Below, in pieces: positions 1 to 5,997 of a stretch of DNA of 6,701 nucleotides. Below the pieces are notes generated by a model. The model saw only the letters and a program-made list of their open reading frames with translations, did not search any database and was not told the DNA's origin. Numbering within the stretch: the stretch's first letter is position 1; every line of letters begins with the position of its first letter. The stretch comes from JASFTV01 sp050050615 (GTDB taxonomy: Bacteria > Desulfobacterota > DSM-4660 > Desulfatiglandales > HGW-15): positions 1 to 6,701 of the forward strand of contig JASFTV010000190.1 in assembly GCA_050050615.1 (NCBI GenBank). Reading direction: 5' to 3'. A program made the position numbers and the translations under genes.

Positions 1-1
1 G

Positions 2-394
2 CGCATCATGAAGCACTGGACCGTGGGCTACGGGGCATCCTATAACCCGCACAGGAAGGAGGCTTTAGAGCTCATAGAGATATGGACCTCCCTTGAGGAC
101 TGCGTCAGGGAGGTTACGAAGGTGGAGGCTGAGAAACCCTGTATTATGGCGACGGATGCTTCCGAACAGAATGAACGCTCCATAACCTATCCCGAAGCGA
201 AAAGAATGGTTGCCTCCGAAAGGGTTGTCCTTCTGCTCTTTGGGACAGCATGGGGTCTGGTTAAGGAGGTTTTCGACCAAGCAGACCATATCTTAGACCC
301 TATCGTCGGAGGGGCAGGGTATAATCACCTATCCGTGAGGTCAGCGGCTGCGATCATTCTGGACAGATTGGCAGGCAGATATTTAGAAGGGTAG
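2..394 (+). CDS. SPOUT-class RNA methyltransferase, Methyltrn_RNA_4-like (3' part only)
   Basis: This is the C-terminal 130 residues of a putative SAM-dependent RNA methyltransferase of the trefoil-knot (SPOUT) type, from a family usually about 190 residues long and encoded beside trmD and rplS. The frame is open to the window edge. The ATG at 8 is probably internal, because the flanking residues RIMKHW and the downstream YNPHRKEAL continue the family pattern. Two knot-region motifs are visible: LLLFGTAWGL at fragment residues 77-86, and a glycine-rich GGAGYNHLSVRSAA at about 103-116, followed by AIILDRL. These resemble the SAM-binding loops of TrmD/TrmH-like enzymes. The RNA substrate of this family is not known to me. 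The stop codon TAG shares its last G with the purine-rich rplS ribosome-binding site, so the two genes are tightly linked. Family assignment is confident; function is by family only. Confidence 0.85.
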   Translation, partial: RIMKHWTVGYGASYNPHRKEALELIEIWTSLEDCVREVTKVEAEKPCIMATDASEQNERSITYPEAKRMVASERVVLLLFGTAWGLVKEVFDQADHILDPIVGGAGYNHLSVRSAAAIILDRLAGRYLEG

Positions 395-396
395 GG

Positions 397-402
397 AGGA
401 GG
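397..402 (+). promoter_or_regulatory. Strong Shine-Dalgarno for rplS
   Basis: A perfect AGGAGG lies four bases before the ATG at 407 and immediately behind the TAG stop of the upstream methyltransferase gene. It is the strongest ribosome-binding site in the window, as expected for a highly expressed ribosomal protein. It fixes the rplS start. Confidence 0.8.
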
Positions 403-406
403 ATAC

Positions 407-751
407 ATGGACATTATTGAGAATGTTGAGAAAGAACAGATGCGGCTTGACATTCCCGATTTCAAGCCGGGCGATACTGTCAGGGTTCACGCTAAAATAA
501 AAGAGGGTGATAAGGAACGAATCCAGGTATTTCAAGGTGCCGTCATCCGCAGGAGAAAGGGAAATACCGGTGCTACTTTCACGGTTCGCAAAGTTTCTTA
601 TGGCATCGGCGTGGAAAGGATTTTTCCGCTGCATTCGCCTAACATCGAAAAGGTTGAGATTGTCTCAAGAGGAAAGGTAAGGCAGGGTAGAATCTACTAT
701 ATGCGAAAACTGAGAGGCAAAGCGGCTCGTATCAAGGAAAAAAGAACTTAA
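407..751 (+). CDS. rplS: 50S ribosomal protein L19
   Basis: L19 is a protein of the large ribosomal subunit that lies at the interface with the 30S subunit. The 114-residue product has the normal family length and is conserved throughout: the N-terminal KEQMRLDIPDFKPGDTVRVH, the strand KERIQVFQGAVIRRR (about 37-51), the TFTVRKVSYGIGVERIFPLHSP core (about 58-79), and the basic tail with GRIYYMRKLRGKAARIKEK. The ATG at 407 is preceded by AGGAGG. In many bacteria rplS is the last gene of the rpsP-rimM-trmD-rplS operon. Here the methyltransferase gene sits immediately upstream, and rnhB follows after 32 bases, so the genes are probably cotranscribed. Confidence 0.98.
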   Translation: MDIIENVEKEQMRLDIPDFKPGDTVRVHAKIKEGDKERIQVFQGAVIRRRKGNTGATFTVRKVSYGIGVERIFPLHSPNIEKVEIVSRGKVRQGRIYYMRKLRGKAARIKEKRT

Positions 752-783
752 GTCCTTCGATTCACAGGTTCGATCAAGACGCA

Positions 784-1434
784 TTGATTACAACAGCCGA
801 TAACCTATCTCTTTTCCCCAAGAGCAAAGCCACCTCGGAAATCGATACGCTTTACTATGAATCCATGGCGCGAAAAGCCGGCTACAGTTTGATCGCCGGC
901 GTCGATGAGGCTGGCAGGGGACCTCTAGCGGGTCCAGTGGTCGCTGCTGCGGTCATGGTTCCTGATGGGGTCATTCTAGAGGGGATCAGGGATTCCAAAG
1001 AGATGACAGAGACAGCCAGGGAGAAAGCCTTTTCGATCATCACGCAAAGGGCGACAGCGGTCAGTGTAGGGGTCATCTCTCAAAAATATATCGATGAAAC
1101 CAATATCCTGAAGGCCTCTTTGGAGGCGATGAAATGTGCTGTTCTATCCCTTGAGCCCAAGCCGGATTATTTCCTTGTGGACGGGATTTACGAGGTACCC
1201 GTGCCCATTGCCCAGAAATGCTTGAAAAAGGGGGATCGGATGAGCCTCAGTATTTCTGCCGCCTCTGTTGTGGCCAAGGTTTACAGGGACAGAATTATGA
1301 GGGGTTTCCACGAGATGTTTCCGGCTTACGGGTTTTCTGAGAACAAAGGCTATGGCACGGCAAGGCACCGGGCCGCCATCAAAGCGTGTGGGTGTTGTCC
1401 GATTCATCGGTTGACCTTTAGAGGGGTACGCTGA
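784..1434 (+). CDS. rnhB: Ribonuclease HII
   Basis: RNase HII cleaves the RNA strand of RNA-DNA hybrids and removes single ribonucleotides misincorporated in DNA. The 216-residue product shows IAGVDEAGRGPLAGPVV at about 37-53, with catalytic D41 and E42. The third acidic residue is D133 in LVDG and the fourth is D151 in KKGD; their spacing of 18 matches E. coli RNase HII. The conserved SISAASVVAKVYRDR follows at about 156-170. The C-terminus ends soon after the PIHRLTF motif, so the tail is short. The start is a TTG at 784 without a clear Shine-Dalgarno. An in-frame ATG at 865 would give 189 residues, but the preceding residues (about 20-28) look like the N-terminal helix of the family, so the TTG is favoured. 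The stop is one base before the yraN start. Confidence 0.96.
   Translation: MITTADNLSLFPKSKATSEIDTLYYESMARKAGYSLIAGVDEAGRGPLAGPVVAAAVMVPDGVILEGIRDSKEMTETAREKAFSIITQRATAVSVGVISQKYIDETNILKASLEAMKCAVLSLEPKPDYFLVDGIYEVPVPIAQKCLKKGDRMSLSISAASVVAKVYRDRIMRGFHEMFPAYGFSENKGYGTARHRAAIKACGCCPIHRLTFRGVR
1421..1426 (+). promoter_or_regulatory. Ribosome-binding site supporting the TTG start of yraN
   Basis: GAGGGG lies inside the last codons of rnhB, nine bases before the TTG at 1436. No in-frame ATG lies near the expected N-terminus, so this purine tract decides the start. Its position inside rnhB implies that yraN is translated from the same message. Confidence 0.5.
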
Positions 1435-1435
1435 T

Positions 1436-1810
1436 TTGACAAAGGGAAGACTTGATCTGGGGAAGCTTGGGGAGGATTTGGCTCTCAAGAAGATCAAACG
1501 CATGGGTTATAAGTGCATCGTTCGCAACTACCGCTGCTCCCTTGGTGAGGTGGATCTTATCGCCAAAGATGGAGATACGCTGGTTTTCGTAGAGATAAAG
1601 ACCCGGAAGGGCAAATCGCTTGAATATGCGAAGGAAGCCGTAGACAGAAGAAAGAAACGACAGCTGTCCAAGGTGGCGCTCGCCTACATGAAGGAGAACC
1701 ATTGCTCAGGGACAAAGTCGCGATTTGACGTGGTCGCTGTAAACCTGGAGGGGAACAAGAAGCAAATCGAGGTTGTGAAGAACGCCTTTGAATTGGCCTA
1801 TGGCAGATAA
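1436..1810 (+). CDS. yraN: YraN/UPF0102 family nuclease-like protein
   Basis: This is a 124-residue member of UPF0102 (YraN), which has a small Holliday-junction-resolvase/PD-(D/E)XK-like fold. Its cellular role is poorly defined. The sequence shows the N-terminal LGKLGEDLALKKIKRMGYK, then the putative active-site set: E38 and D40 in LGEVDLIAKDG, and E53 and K55 in FVEIKTRKG. A basic helix KEAVDRRKKRQLSKVALAY (about 66-84) and the strand SRFDVVAV follow. All expected acidic and lysine positions are kept, so the nuclease-like site appears intact. The start is TTG, one base after the rnhB stop and supported by GAGGGG. YraN genes commonly neighbour rnhB and rsmI, as here. Family assignment is very secure; biochemical activity is inferred from the fold only. 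Confidence 0.95.
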   Translation: MTKGRLDLGKLGEDLALKKIKRMGYKCIVRNYRCSLGEVDLIAKDGDTLVFVEIKTRKGKSLEYAKEAVDRRKKRQLSKVALAYMKENHCSGTKSRFDVVAVNLEGNKKQIEVVKNAFELAYGR

Positions 1811-1889
1811 GACGATCACAGGGTTGGCATTACTCATCTGGATTGCGGGTCTTCGAATGGGAAATGAAAGCGAAGAGGAAGAAACCTGA
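1800..1889 (+). other. Possible 29-codon small ORF bridging yraN and rsmI
   Basis: An ATG overlapping the last 11 bases of yraN opens a 29-residue frame. It covers the whole yraN-rsmI gap and ends 26 bases inside rsmI in another frame. The predicted peptide begins MADKTITGLALLIWIAGL and ends in a glutamate-rich tail, so it could be one short hydrophobic segment. No Shine-Dalgarno precedes it. Its position at the end of yraN would allow translational coupling, and its passage across the rsmI start could bring ribosomes to that weak start. It may equally be chance. I recognise no family. Confidence 0.2.
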
Positions 1890-2754
1890 AATCCAAAGTC
1901 AAGGTTCAGGCACCCTATACGTTGTTTCCACCCCTCTTGGAAATTTAGAAGACATCACTTTGAGGGCGTTGAGGGTCCTGGAGGGTGTGGATGTCATTGC
2001 GGCAGAGAGCGTCCAGCATACCCGTGGGCTCTGTCAGCACTATGGCATAAAAACAAGATTGACTCGCTATAATCAACACAACCGAAAGGCGAGAACGCCA
2101 GAGCTGCTCAACCGATTGAAGTCCGGAGTGGATATTGCGCTTGTCACGAACGCGGGTACGCCGGGGGTATCAGACCCGGGGGGATTTCTGATCAGTCAAG
2201 CGCTCGATCGGAATATCAGGGTATCGCCGATTCCAGGGCCTTGTGCTGTAACTGCAGGCCTCTCTGTATCCGGTTTAAGGGGTGATGGGTTTCTTTTTGT
2301 CGGGTTTCTCTCCAAGCGGTCGAGCAAAAGAAGGAAGGAGCTGGAAACCCTGGTATCCGAAGAGCGCACCATGGTTTTCTTTGAGGCCCCTCACCGTCTC
2401 CGGAGTATGCTCACAGATATCAGGGGAATCCTTGGAGACCGGCAGATCGTTCTGCTCAGGGAACTGACCAAGATGTTCGAAGAAGTGAAAAGGGGTTCAG
2501 TGGGCTCGATCCTGGAGGCGATTAGAAAAGATAAGGTTCGAGGGGAATTCACAGTGGTGGTGACCGGCAAGGAAAAGGGCGAGAGGGGTCACTCGTTGGA
2601 TGAGAAGACCCGAAGGAGGATGGAGAGGCTTCTGAAAGAGAACAAAATGGGCGTAAAGGAGATCGCCCGGCAACTTTCTGAGGAAACCGGCTTGGTTTAC
2701 AGGGATCTGTACAAAGCGTGTTTGTCTCTGAAAAGGGCGATGCAGCCCTCATAG
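1864..2754 (+). CDS. rsmI: 16S rRNA (cytidine-1402-2'-O)-methyltransferase RsmI
   Basis: RsmI uses SAM to 2'-O-methylate C1402 in the decoding centre of 16S rRNA. From the ATG at 1864 the product has 296 residues, close to the usual 280-300. Domains in order: the tetrapyrrole-methylase-like N-half with TLYVVSTPLGNLEDITLRAL (about 17-36), NAGTPGVSDPGG (96-107) and PIPGPCAVTAGLSVSGL (122-138); then FFEAPHRLRSML (172-183), RELTKMFEEV (199-208) and GEFTVVVTG (227-235); and a C-terminal helical region KENKMGVKEIARQLSEETG. Two usually conserved spots differ: AESVQHTR stands where AEDTRHTR is typical, and NAGTPG replaces DAGTPG. An in-frame TTG at 1843 would add seven residues; neither start has a good Shine-Dalgarno. 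The gap to yraN is 53 bases. Confidence 0.94.
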   Translation: MKAKRKKPEIQSQGSGTLYVVSTPLGNLEDITLRALRVLEGVDVIAAESVQHTRGLCQHYGIKTRLTRYNQHNRKARTPELLNRLKSGVDIALVTNAGTPGVSDPGGFLISQALDRNIRVSPIPGPCAVTAGLSVSGLRGDGFLFVGFLSKRSSKRRKELETLVSEERTMVFFEAPHRLRSMLTDIRGILGDRQIVLLRELTKMFEEVKRGSVGSILEAIRKDKVRGEFTVVVTGKEKGERGHSLDEKTRRRMERLLKENKMGVKEIARQLSEETGLVYRDLYKACLSLKRAMQPS

Positions 2755-2784
2755 GCGCTACAAAGGAAAAGACCATTTCATCAG

Positions 2785-3057
2785 ATGGAGCTGATAAAGA
2801 AGCTAACGATCAATAATGAACTGGGGTTACATGCACGGGCTGCTGCAAAGATCGTCGCGCTGGTCGCTCAGTACCAATCAAAGCTTTTCCTCAAGAAGGA
2901 TGGGCAGGAGGTCGATGGAGCCAGTATCCTCGCCATCCTTACGCTTGCCTGCCCGAAGGGAACCGAGTTAGAGGCGAGAATCGTTGGTGATGATTCGCAA
3001 GCGCTCATGGAGGCACTGAGCGAGCTTTTTGAAAAGAATTTTGGTGAAATCAAATGA
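2785..3057 (+). CDS. ptsH: Phosphocarrier protein HPr
   Basis: HPr accepts phosphate from enzyme I on a histidine and passes it to enzyme IIA domains. The 90-residue product has the usual length. The phosphorylation site is H16 in LGLHARAAAKIV. The residue after the active-site arginine is alanine where the classical motif is HARPA. S47 in DGASILAIL corresponds to the regulatory Ser46 used by HPr kinase, so serine control is possible if an hprK gene exists elsewhere. The C-terminal helix QALMEALSELFEKNF is typical. The ATG at 2785 lies 30 bases after rsmI, with only a weak purine stretch (AGGAAAAG) some 15 bases upstream. The stop overlaps the ptsI start as ATGA. No EII genes are nearby. Confidence 0.95.
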   Translation: MELIKKLTINNELGLHARAAAKIVALVAQYQSKLFLKKDGQEVDGASILAILTLACPKGTELEARIVGDDSQALMEALSELFEKNFGEIK

Positions 3058-4883
3058 CAGAGAGTGGAACTGGAAAGATTAAGAAACTACAGGGTATCGC
3101 TGTTTCACCTGGGATCATTATAGGTAAGGCGCGGGTCATCGACAGATCTAGGGTGAAGATTCTCTACCAGTATCTGCTCGGCGAGCAGCAGATCAACAAG
3201 GAGGTAGAACGTTTCGAAGAAGCGCTGGAAGCGGCGAAGGAGCAAATCAATGCGGTCAAGAATGGAATGCCGGAGCAGATCAAAGAGCATTCCTTCATTC
3301 TAGATACGCACCTGATGATCATGGATGACAGTATATTTCACGATGCGACCATCCAGACCATCCTGGATGAGAAGATTAACGCGGAGTGGGCGCTGAAAAG
3401 ATCAGTGCAAAACATTGAGAAGCTCTTTAGGCAAATAGACGATGAATACATCAGGGAGCGCATTGTTGACGTGGAGTATGTTGCTGAGCGGGTTCTTAGA
3501 AACCTGGCCGGAAAAGAGCAGGAGAGCCTCTTCGAGATCAACGAACGCGTCATCATCGTGGCCCACGAGCTATCGCCTGCGGACACAAGTTCCATAAACA
3601 TCGGCAAAATCATGGGTTTCATTACGAATGTGGGGGGGCGGACATCCCATGCAGCCATTATCGCCCAGTCTTTGAAGATTCCTGCCGTCGTCGGCCTCGA
3701 GATAATCACCCATGAAGTCCAGGACGGTACCCTTCTCATCGTTGACGGTACGACCGGGGAGGTCATCATAGATCCGGAGGATGATCTCATCATAGGGTAC
3801 CAGGAAAAGCAACTGGCGCGTGACAGGTTTGACTCAACCATCACCAGGACGAGCCATCTCCCGGCCGAGACTGAAGACGGGCACAAAATCGCGGTCATGG
3901 CGAATATAGAGTTCCTTGAGGATGTGGTTACGGCAAAGGACCACGGCGCAGAGGGTATCGGCCTTTACCGGACGGAATACCTCTATTTGAAAAGCAATCA
4001 ACTGCCCAGCGAGGAGGAACTCTTTGAAGATTATAAGCAGGTCGCTGAGATCATGGCCCCAGATTCGGTGACCATGCGAACCCTGGACCTGGGAGGAGAC
4101 AGGTTCTCATCGGGACTGACACTCACAAAGGAGATAAACCCCGCTCTCGGGCTCCGGGCGATCCGGTTTTGCCTGAGAGAGCCGAATATCTTTAAAACTC
4201 AACTCCGAGCTATCTTAAGAGCGAGCGCATACGGGAGCATTAAGTTGATGTTCCCGATGATATCCGGGTTGCAGGAAGTTCTTGATGCCAGGCGGATTCT
4301 CAACGAAGTGATGGTTGAGCTCGACCAAGAGGGCGCACCATACGATCGAGATATTAAATTGGGCATCATGATTGAGGTCCCATCGGCCGTCGCCGTGGCC
4401 GATATCCTGGCTCAGCATGCAGATTTCTTCAGTATCGGCACCAATGATTTGATTCAGTATGCCCTGGCCATTGACAGGATCAATGAGCATGTCGCTTTCA
4501 TGTATCAGCCCTTCCATCCCGCCATCCTCAGAATGATCCGTCAGGTGGTCAAGGCGGCCAAAAACAGGGGTATTGAGGTGGCGCTCTGCGGGGAAATGGC
4601 TGGCGATCCCTTGTGCATATTGACCTTGATCGCCATGGGGATTGACGAACTCAGCTTGAATTCCTGGAGCATTCCCCTGATCAAGAAGATCATCCGATCC
4701 ATTTCCATGGAGGCGGCGAAAGCCGATTTAGAGAAGATATTTCAGCTAAATACGGCCGCAAAGGTGCGGGAGCACATCATAAAGAACATGAGGCCCTTGG
4801 TCCCGGAATTGGAGGAAAGGGGGTTTTATGGCCGGCTGAATGACTCCCTTGGGCCTAGCAAGGGCCGAGAGGCTGCCGCATGA
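3054..4883 (+). CDS. ptsI: Phosphoenolpyruvate-protein phosphotransferase (enzyme I)
   Basis: Enzyme I transfers phosphate from phosphoenolpyruvate to HPr in the cytoplasm, the first step of the PTS. The 609-residue product is slightly longer than the E. coli enzyme (575). It begins with LQGIAVSPGIIIGKA (12-26), then the helical HPr-binding region (about 45-155). The phosphohistidine domain has VGGRTSHAAIIAQSLKIPAVVG, with active-site H199. The PEP-binding TIM-barrel carries GIGLYRTEYL (R306), MRTLDLGGDR (R342), IMIEVPSAV (E441), IGTNDLIQYALAIDR (N464, D465, R475) and LCGEMAGDP with catalytic C512. All key residues are present, so it should be active. Its ATG overlaps the ptsH stop by four bases, implying translational coupling and fixing the start. 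A short charged C-terminal extension follows the GFYGRL motif. Confidence 0.98.
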   Translation: MTESGTGKIKKLQGIAVSPGIIIGKARVIDRSRVKILYQYLLGEQQINKEVERFEEALEAAKEQINAVKNGMPEQIKEHSFILDTHLMIMDDSIFHDATIQTILDEKINAEWALKRSVQNIEKLFRQIDDEYIRERIVDVEYVAERVLRNLAGKEQESLFEINERVIIVAHELSPADTSSINIGKIMGFITNVGGRTSHAAIIAQSLKIPAVVGLEIITHEVQDGTLLIVDGTTGEVIIDPEDDLIIGYQEKQLARDRFDSTITRTSHLPAETEDGHKIAVMANIEFLEDVVTAKDHGAEGIGLYRTEYLYLKSNQLPSEEELFEDYKQVAEIMAPDSVTMRTLDLGGDRFSSGLTLTKEINPALGLRAIRFCLREPNIFKTQLRAILRASAYGSIKLMFPMISGLQEVLDARRILNEVMVELDQEGAPYDRDIKLGIMIEVPSAVAVADILAQHADFFSIGTNDLIQYALAIDRINEHVAFMYQPFHPAILRMIRQVVKAAKNRGIEVALCGEMAGDPLCILTLIAMGIDELSLNSWSIPLIKKIIRSISMEAAKADLEKIFQLNTAAKVREHIIKNMRPLVPELEERGFYGRLNDSLGPSKGREAAA

Positions 4884-4955
4884 GAGATCGGCTTACGATA
4901 TGGTTTTAGAATTGAACGAAGGGATGACTTCACAGAATCGGCCTTTGGATGATTG

Positions 4956-5411
4956 ATGGATAAGAAGGTTGTATGCCAGAACAGGAAGGCCGCCTACGAA
5001 TATTTCATTGAGGAGATTTATGAAGCCGGCATGGTTCTGTTGGGGCCGGAAGTCAAATCTCTCAGGGAGGGCCGTGCGAGTTTGGTGGATAGCTATGCGA
5101 GGGTCAGAAAGGGCGAGGTCTTTCTGTACAATATGCATATCAGTCCCTACCCCTATGCCCATCACGTGAACATAGAGCCCACGAGAACCCGGAAACTTCT
5201 ACTGAATAGGAGAGAAATCAAACGCTTGACAGGGAAGACCGAACAAAGAGGATTTTCCCTGGTGCCTTTGAGGGTCTATTTCTCAGGGGGGTGGGCAAAG
5301 GTTGACCTTGCCCTGGTCAAAGGAAAAAGGAAGGTGGATAAAAGGCATGCGATCAAGGAACGGGATATGAAAAGGGAGATGGACAAAGCAAGAAAAAAGG
5401 GCGAATATTGA
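4956..5411 (+). CDS. smpB: SsrA-binding protein SmpB
   Basis: SmpB binds the tRNA-like domain of tmRNA, mimics the missing anticodon arm and delivers tmRNA to stalled ribosomes for trans-translation. The 151-residue product has the standard OB-fold signatures: NRKAAYEYFIEE (9-20), EAGMVLLGPEVKSLREGRASLVDSY (23-47), FLYNMHISPY (56-65), RTRKLLLNRREI (77-88), and the KGKRKVDKRHAIKERD segment (122-137). This leads into the basic C-terminal tail that enters the mRNA channel. The usual GTEVKS reads GPEVKS here. The ATG at 4956 is chosen over a TTG one codon earlier; a weak GGATG lies four bases before it. The gene follows ptsI after 72 bases and ends 62 bases before its RNA partner ssrA. Confidence 0.97.
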   Translation: MDKKVVCQNRKAAYEYFIEEIYEAGMVLLGPEVKSLREGRASLVDSYARVRKGEVFLYNMHISPYPYAHHVNIEPTRTRKLLLNRREIKRLTGKTEQRGFSLVPLRVYFSGGWAKVDLALVKGKRKVDKRHAIKERDMKREMDKARKKGEY

Positions 5412-5436
5412 CTATCCTAGAAAAAGTGTTTATAGT
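5408..5436 (+). promoter_or_regulatory. Sigma-70-type promoter for ssrA
   Basis: TTGACT (5408-5413) and TATAGT (5431-5436) are separated by exactly 17 bases, a near-consensus -35/-10 pair. The -35 box contains the TGA stop codon of smpB. Transcription would start near 5443, leaving a leader of about 30 bases before the mature tmRNA 5' end at 5474. That leader would need removal, normally by RNase P. Position and spacing make this the best promoter in the window. It would let ssrA be expressed independently of the smpB message. Confidence 0.65.
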
Positions 5437-5473
5437 GAATTGTGTCCAACCAAAATCCTTACCCGAACCGTTT

Positions 5474-5824
5474 GGGGGCGAAACGGGTTCGACGGGGATA
5501 AGGAAGCTTAAGTTGCATACCGAGGTTCCACCGGTCTCGTAAAAAAGGTGGTTTAAACACAGACGCAGATGATTATGCGTATGCTTTAGCCGCATAAGGC
5601 TAACGTCCTGTCAATCTTTCCTGCGAGATTGACAAGGGCGCCGACTCAGCAGGATAGCTGAACCGATTTACCTGTAATCGGGGAAGCGAACTTATAACAG
5701 GTTAGTCTTCTGGCAACCTGGCCCGGTAGGGACCCAGAGGGCGAATATTTAATAGCGGGCTAAGTATGTAGAAGCTTAAGTGGATTATTTCCGGACGGGG
5801 GTTCGACTCCCCCCGCCTCCACCA
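5474..5824 (+). ncRNA. ssrA: Transfer-messenger RNA (tmRNA, 10Sa RNA)
   Basis: tmRNA rescues stalled ribosomes: it is charged with alanine, enters the A site with SmpB, and its open frame adds a degradation tag. The ends form a tRNA-like domain. GGGGGCG (5474-5480) pairs with CGCCTCC (5814-5820) through seven pairs including one G-U, followed by A and an encoded CCA (5822-5824). The T arm is perfect: GGGGG (5797-5801), loop TTCGACT, CCCCC (5809-5813). The 5' part has the typical GGGTTCGACGGGGAT and TGCATACCGAGG. Pseudoknot 1 is visible as CGAG/CTCG (5521-5524 with 5536-5539) and CCACC/GGTGG (5528-5532 with 5547-5551). A 9-bp stem TGTCAATCT/AGATTGACA (5609-5617 with 5626-5634) fits the start of pseudoknot 2. 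It is a standard one-piece tmRNA of 351 nt and appears intact. Confidence 0.97.
5565..5597 (+). other. tmRNA tag-peptide reading frame (ADDYAYALAA)
   Basis: The resume codon is taken as GCA at 5565, preceded by CAGAC, which resembles the TAGTC upstream of the E. coli resume codon. The frame encodes ADDYAYALAA and ends at TAA (5595-5597). The ALAA end is the usual determinant for ClpXP-type degradation. The stop codon lies in the 6-base loop of a 6-bp hairpin, TTAGCC (5586-5591) with GGCTAA (5598-5603), matching the known tmRNA helix that ends the tag region. Confidence 0.9.
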
Positions 5825-5947
5825 GCCTTCGCTCGGAGCAAAGCGGAGAGAGAAGGCTGCCGCGACGAAGCCGGCAGGCGAAGTCGGGCAAAATCCGAAC
5901 CGAATCGACACTTGCTCCGAGCTACGTCTCGGCACGCCAGCCTTCGC
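5822..5947 (+). repeat. Compact direct/inverted repeat block at the ssrA 3' end
   Basis: The 126-base GC-rich block starts on the CCA of tmRNA. An 11-base direct repeat, CCAGCCTTCGC, bounds it at 5822-5832 and 5937-5947. GAAGGCTG at 5852-5859 is the exact complement of CAGCCTTC in both boundary copies (5823-5830 and 5938-5945), so it could pair with either. A second perfect inverted repeat of 11 bases joins GCTCGGAGCAA (5831-5841) to TTGCTCCGAGC (5912-5922). Two degenerate tandem units based on CGAAGYCGG lie in the middle (from 5866 and 5879). No convincing gene is seen. The layered symmetry resembles small intergenic palindromic elements; its origin and function are inferred only. A T-run is lacking, so it is not a standard terminator. 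Confidence 0.7.
5920..5934 (+). repeat. 15-nt direct repeat, copy A
   Basis: AGCTACGTCTCGGCA occurs here near the right edge of the repeat block and again, identically, at 6026-6040, just before the GIY-YIG start codon. The identity stops after 15 bases. Confidence 0.8.
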
Positions 5948-5997
5948 ATTTCGTTGTATTAACCTTACACCTTGTAATATCTCAAAAAACAGAAAGC

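Noticed and set aside
1144..1702. Minus-strand frames across rnhB and yraN
   Set aside because: They are antisense to two well-recognised genes and have no family features.
3338..3898. Minus-strand frame of 186 codons within ptsI
   Set aside because: It is a shadow of the strongly conserved ptsI frame. Its low-complexity serine/methionine composition is typical of antisense frames, and nothing is recognisable.
4215..4517. Minus-strand frame of 100 codons within ptsI
   Set aside because: It lies wholly antisense to the conserved PEP-binding domain of enzyme I and has no independent support.
4846..4864. Hairpin CCCTTG/CAAGGG as a ptsI terminator
   Set aside because: It lies inside the last ptsI codons and no T-run follows, so it is not a rho-independent terminator.
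5353..5595. Minus-strand frame of 80 codons across the smpB end and ssrA 5' half
   Set aside because: It lies antisense to smpB, the ssrA promoter and tmRNA, and shows no family resemblance.
5823..5859. Inverted repeat as a standard rho-independent terminator of ssrA
   Set aside because: The stem is followed by GC-rich sequence (CCGCGACG) rather than a T-run, and the loop is long. It is kept only as a candidate processing or structural element.
5702..5935. Minus-strand frame of 77 codons with the peptide WWRRGESNPRP, and plus-strand frames across the same region
   Set aside because: This is antisense readthrough of the tmRNA T arm and 3' end. GESNPRP-like peptides are a familiar artefact of translating the complement of the GGTTCGA arm of tRNA-like genes. 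The frame overlaps ssrA and the repeat block.
5822..5947. CRISPR-like array
   Set aside because: There are only two copies of the boundary word, no regular spacer unit and internal palindromes. It lacks the periodic repeat-spacer pattern.
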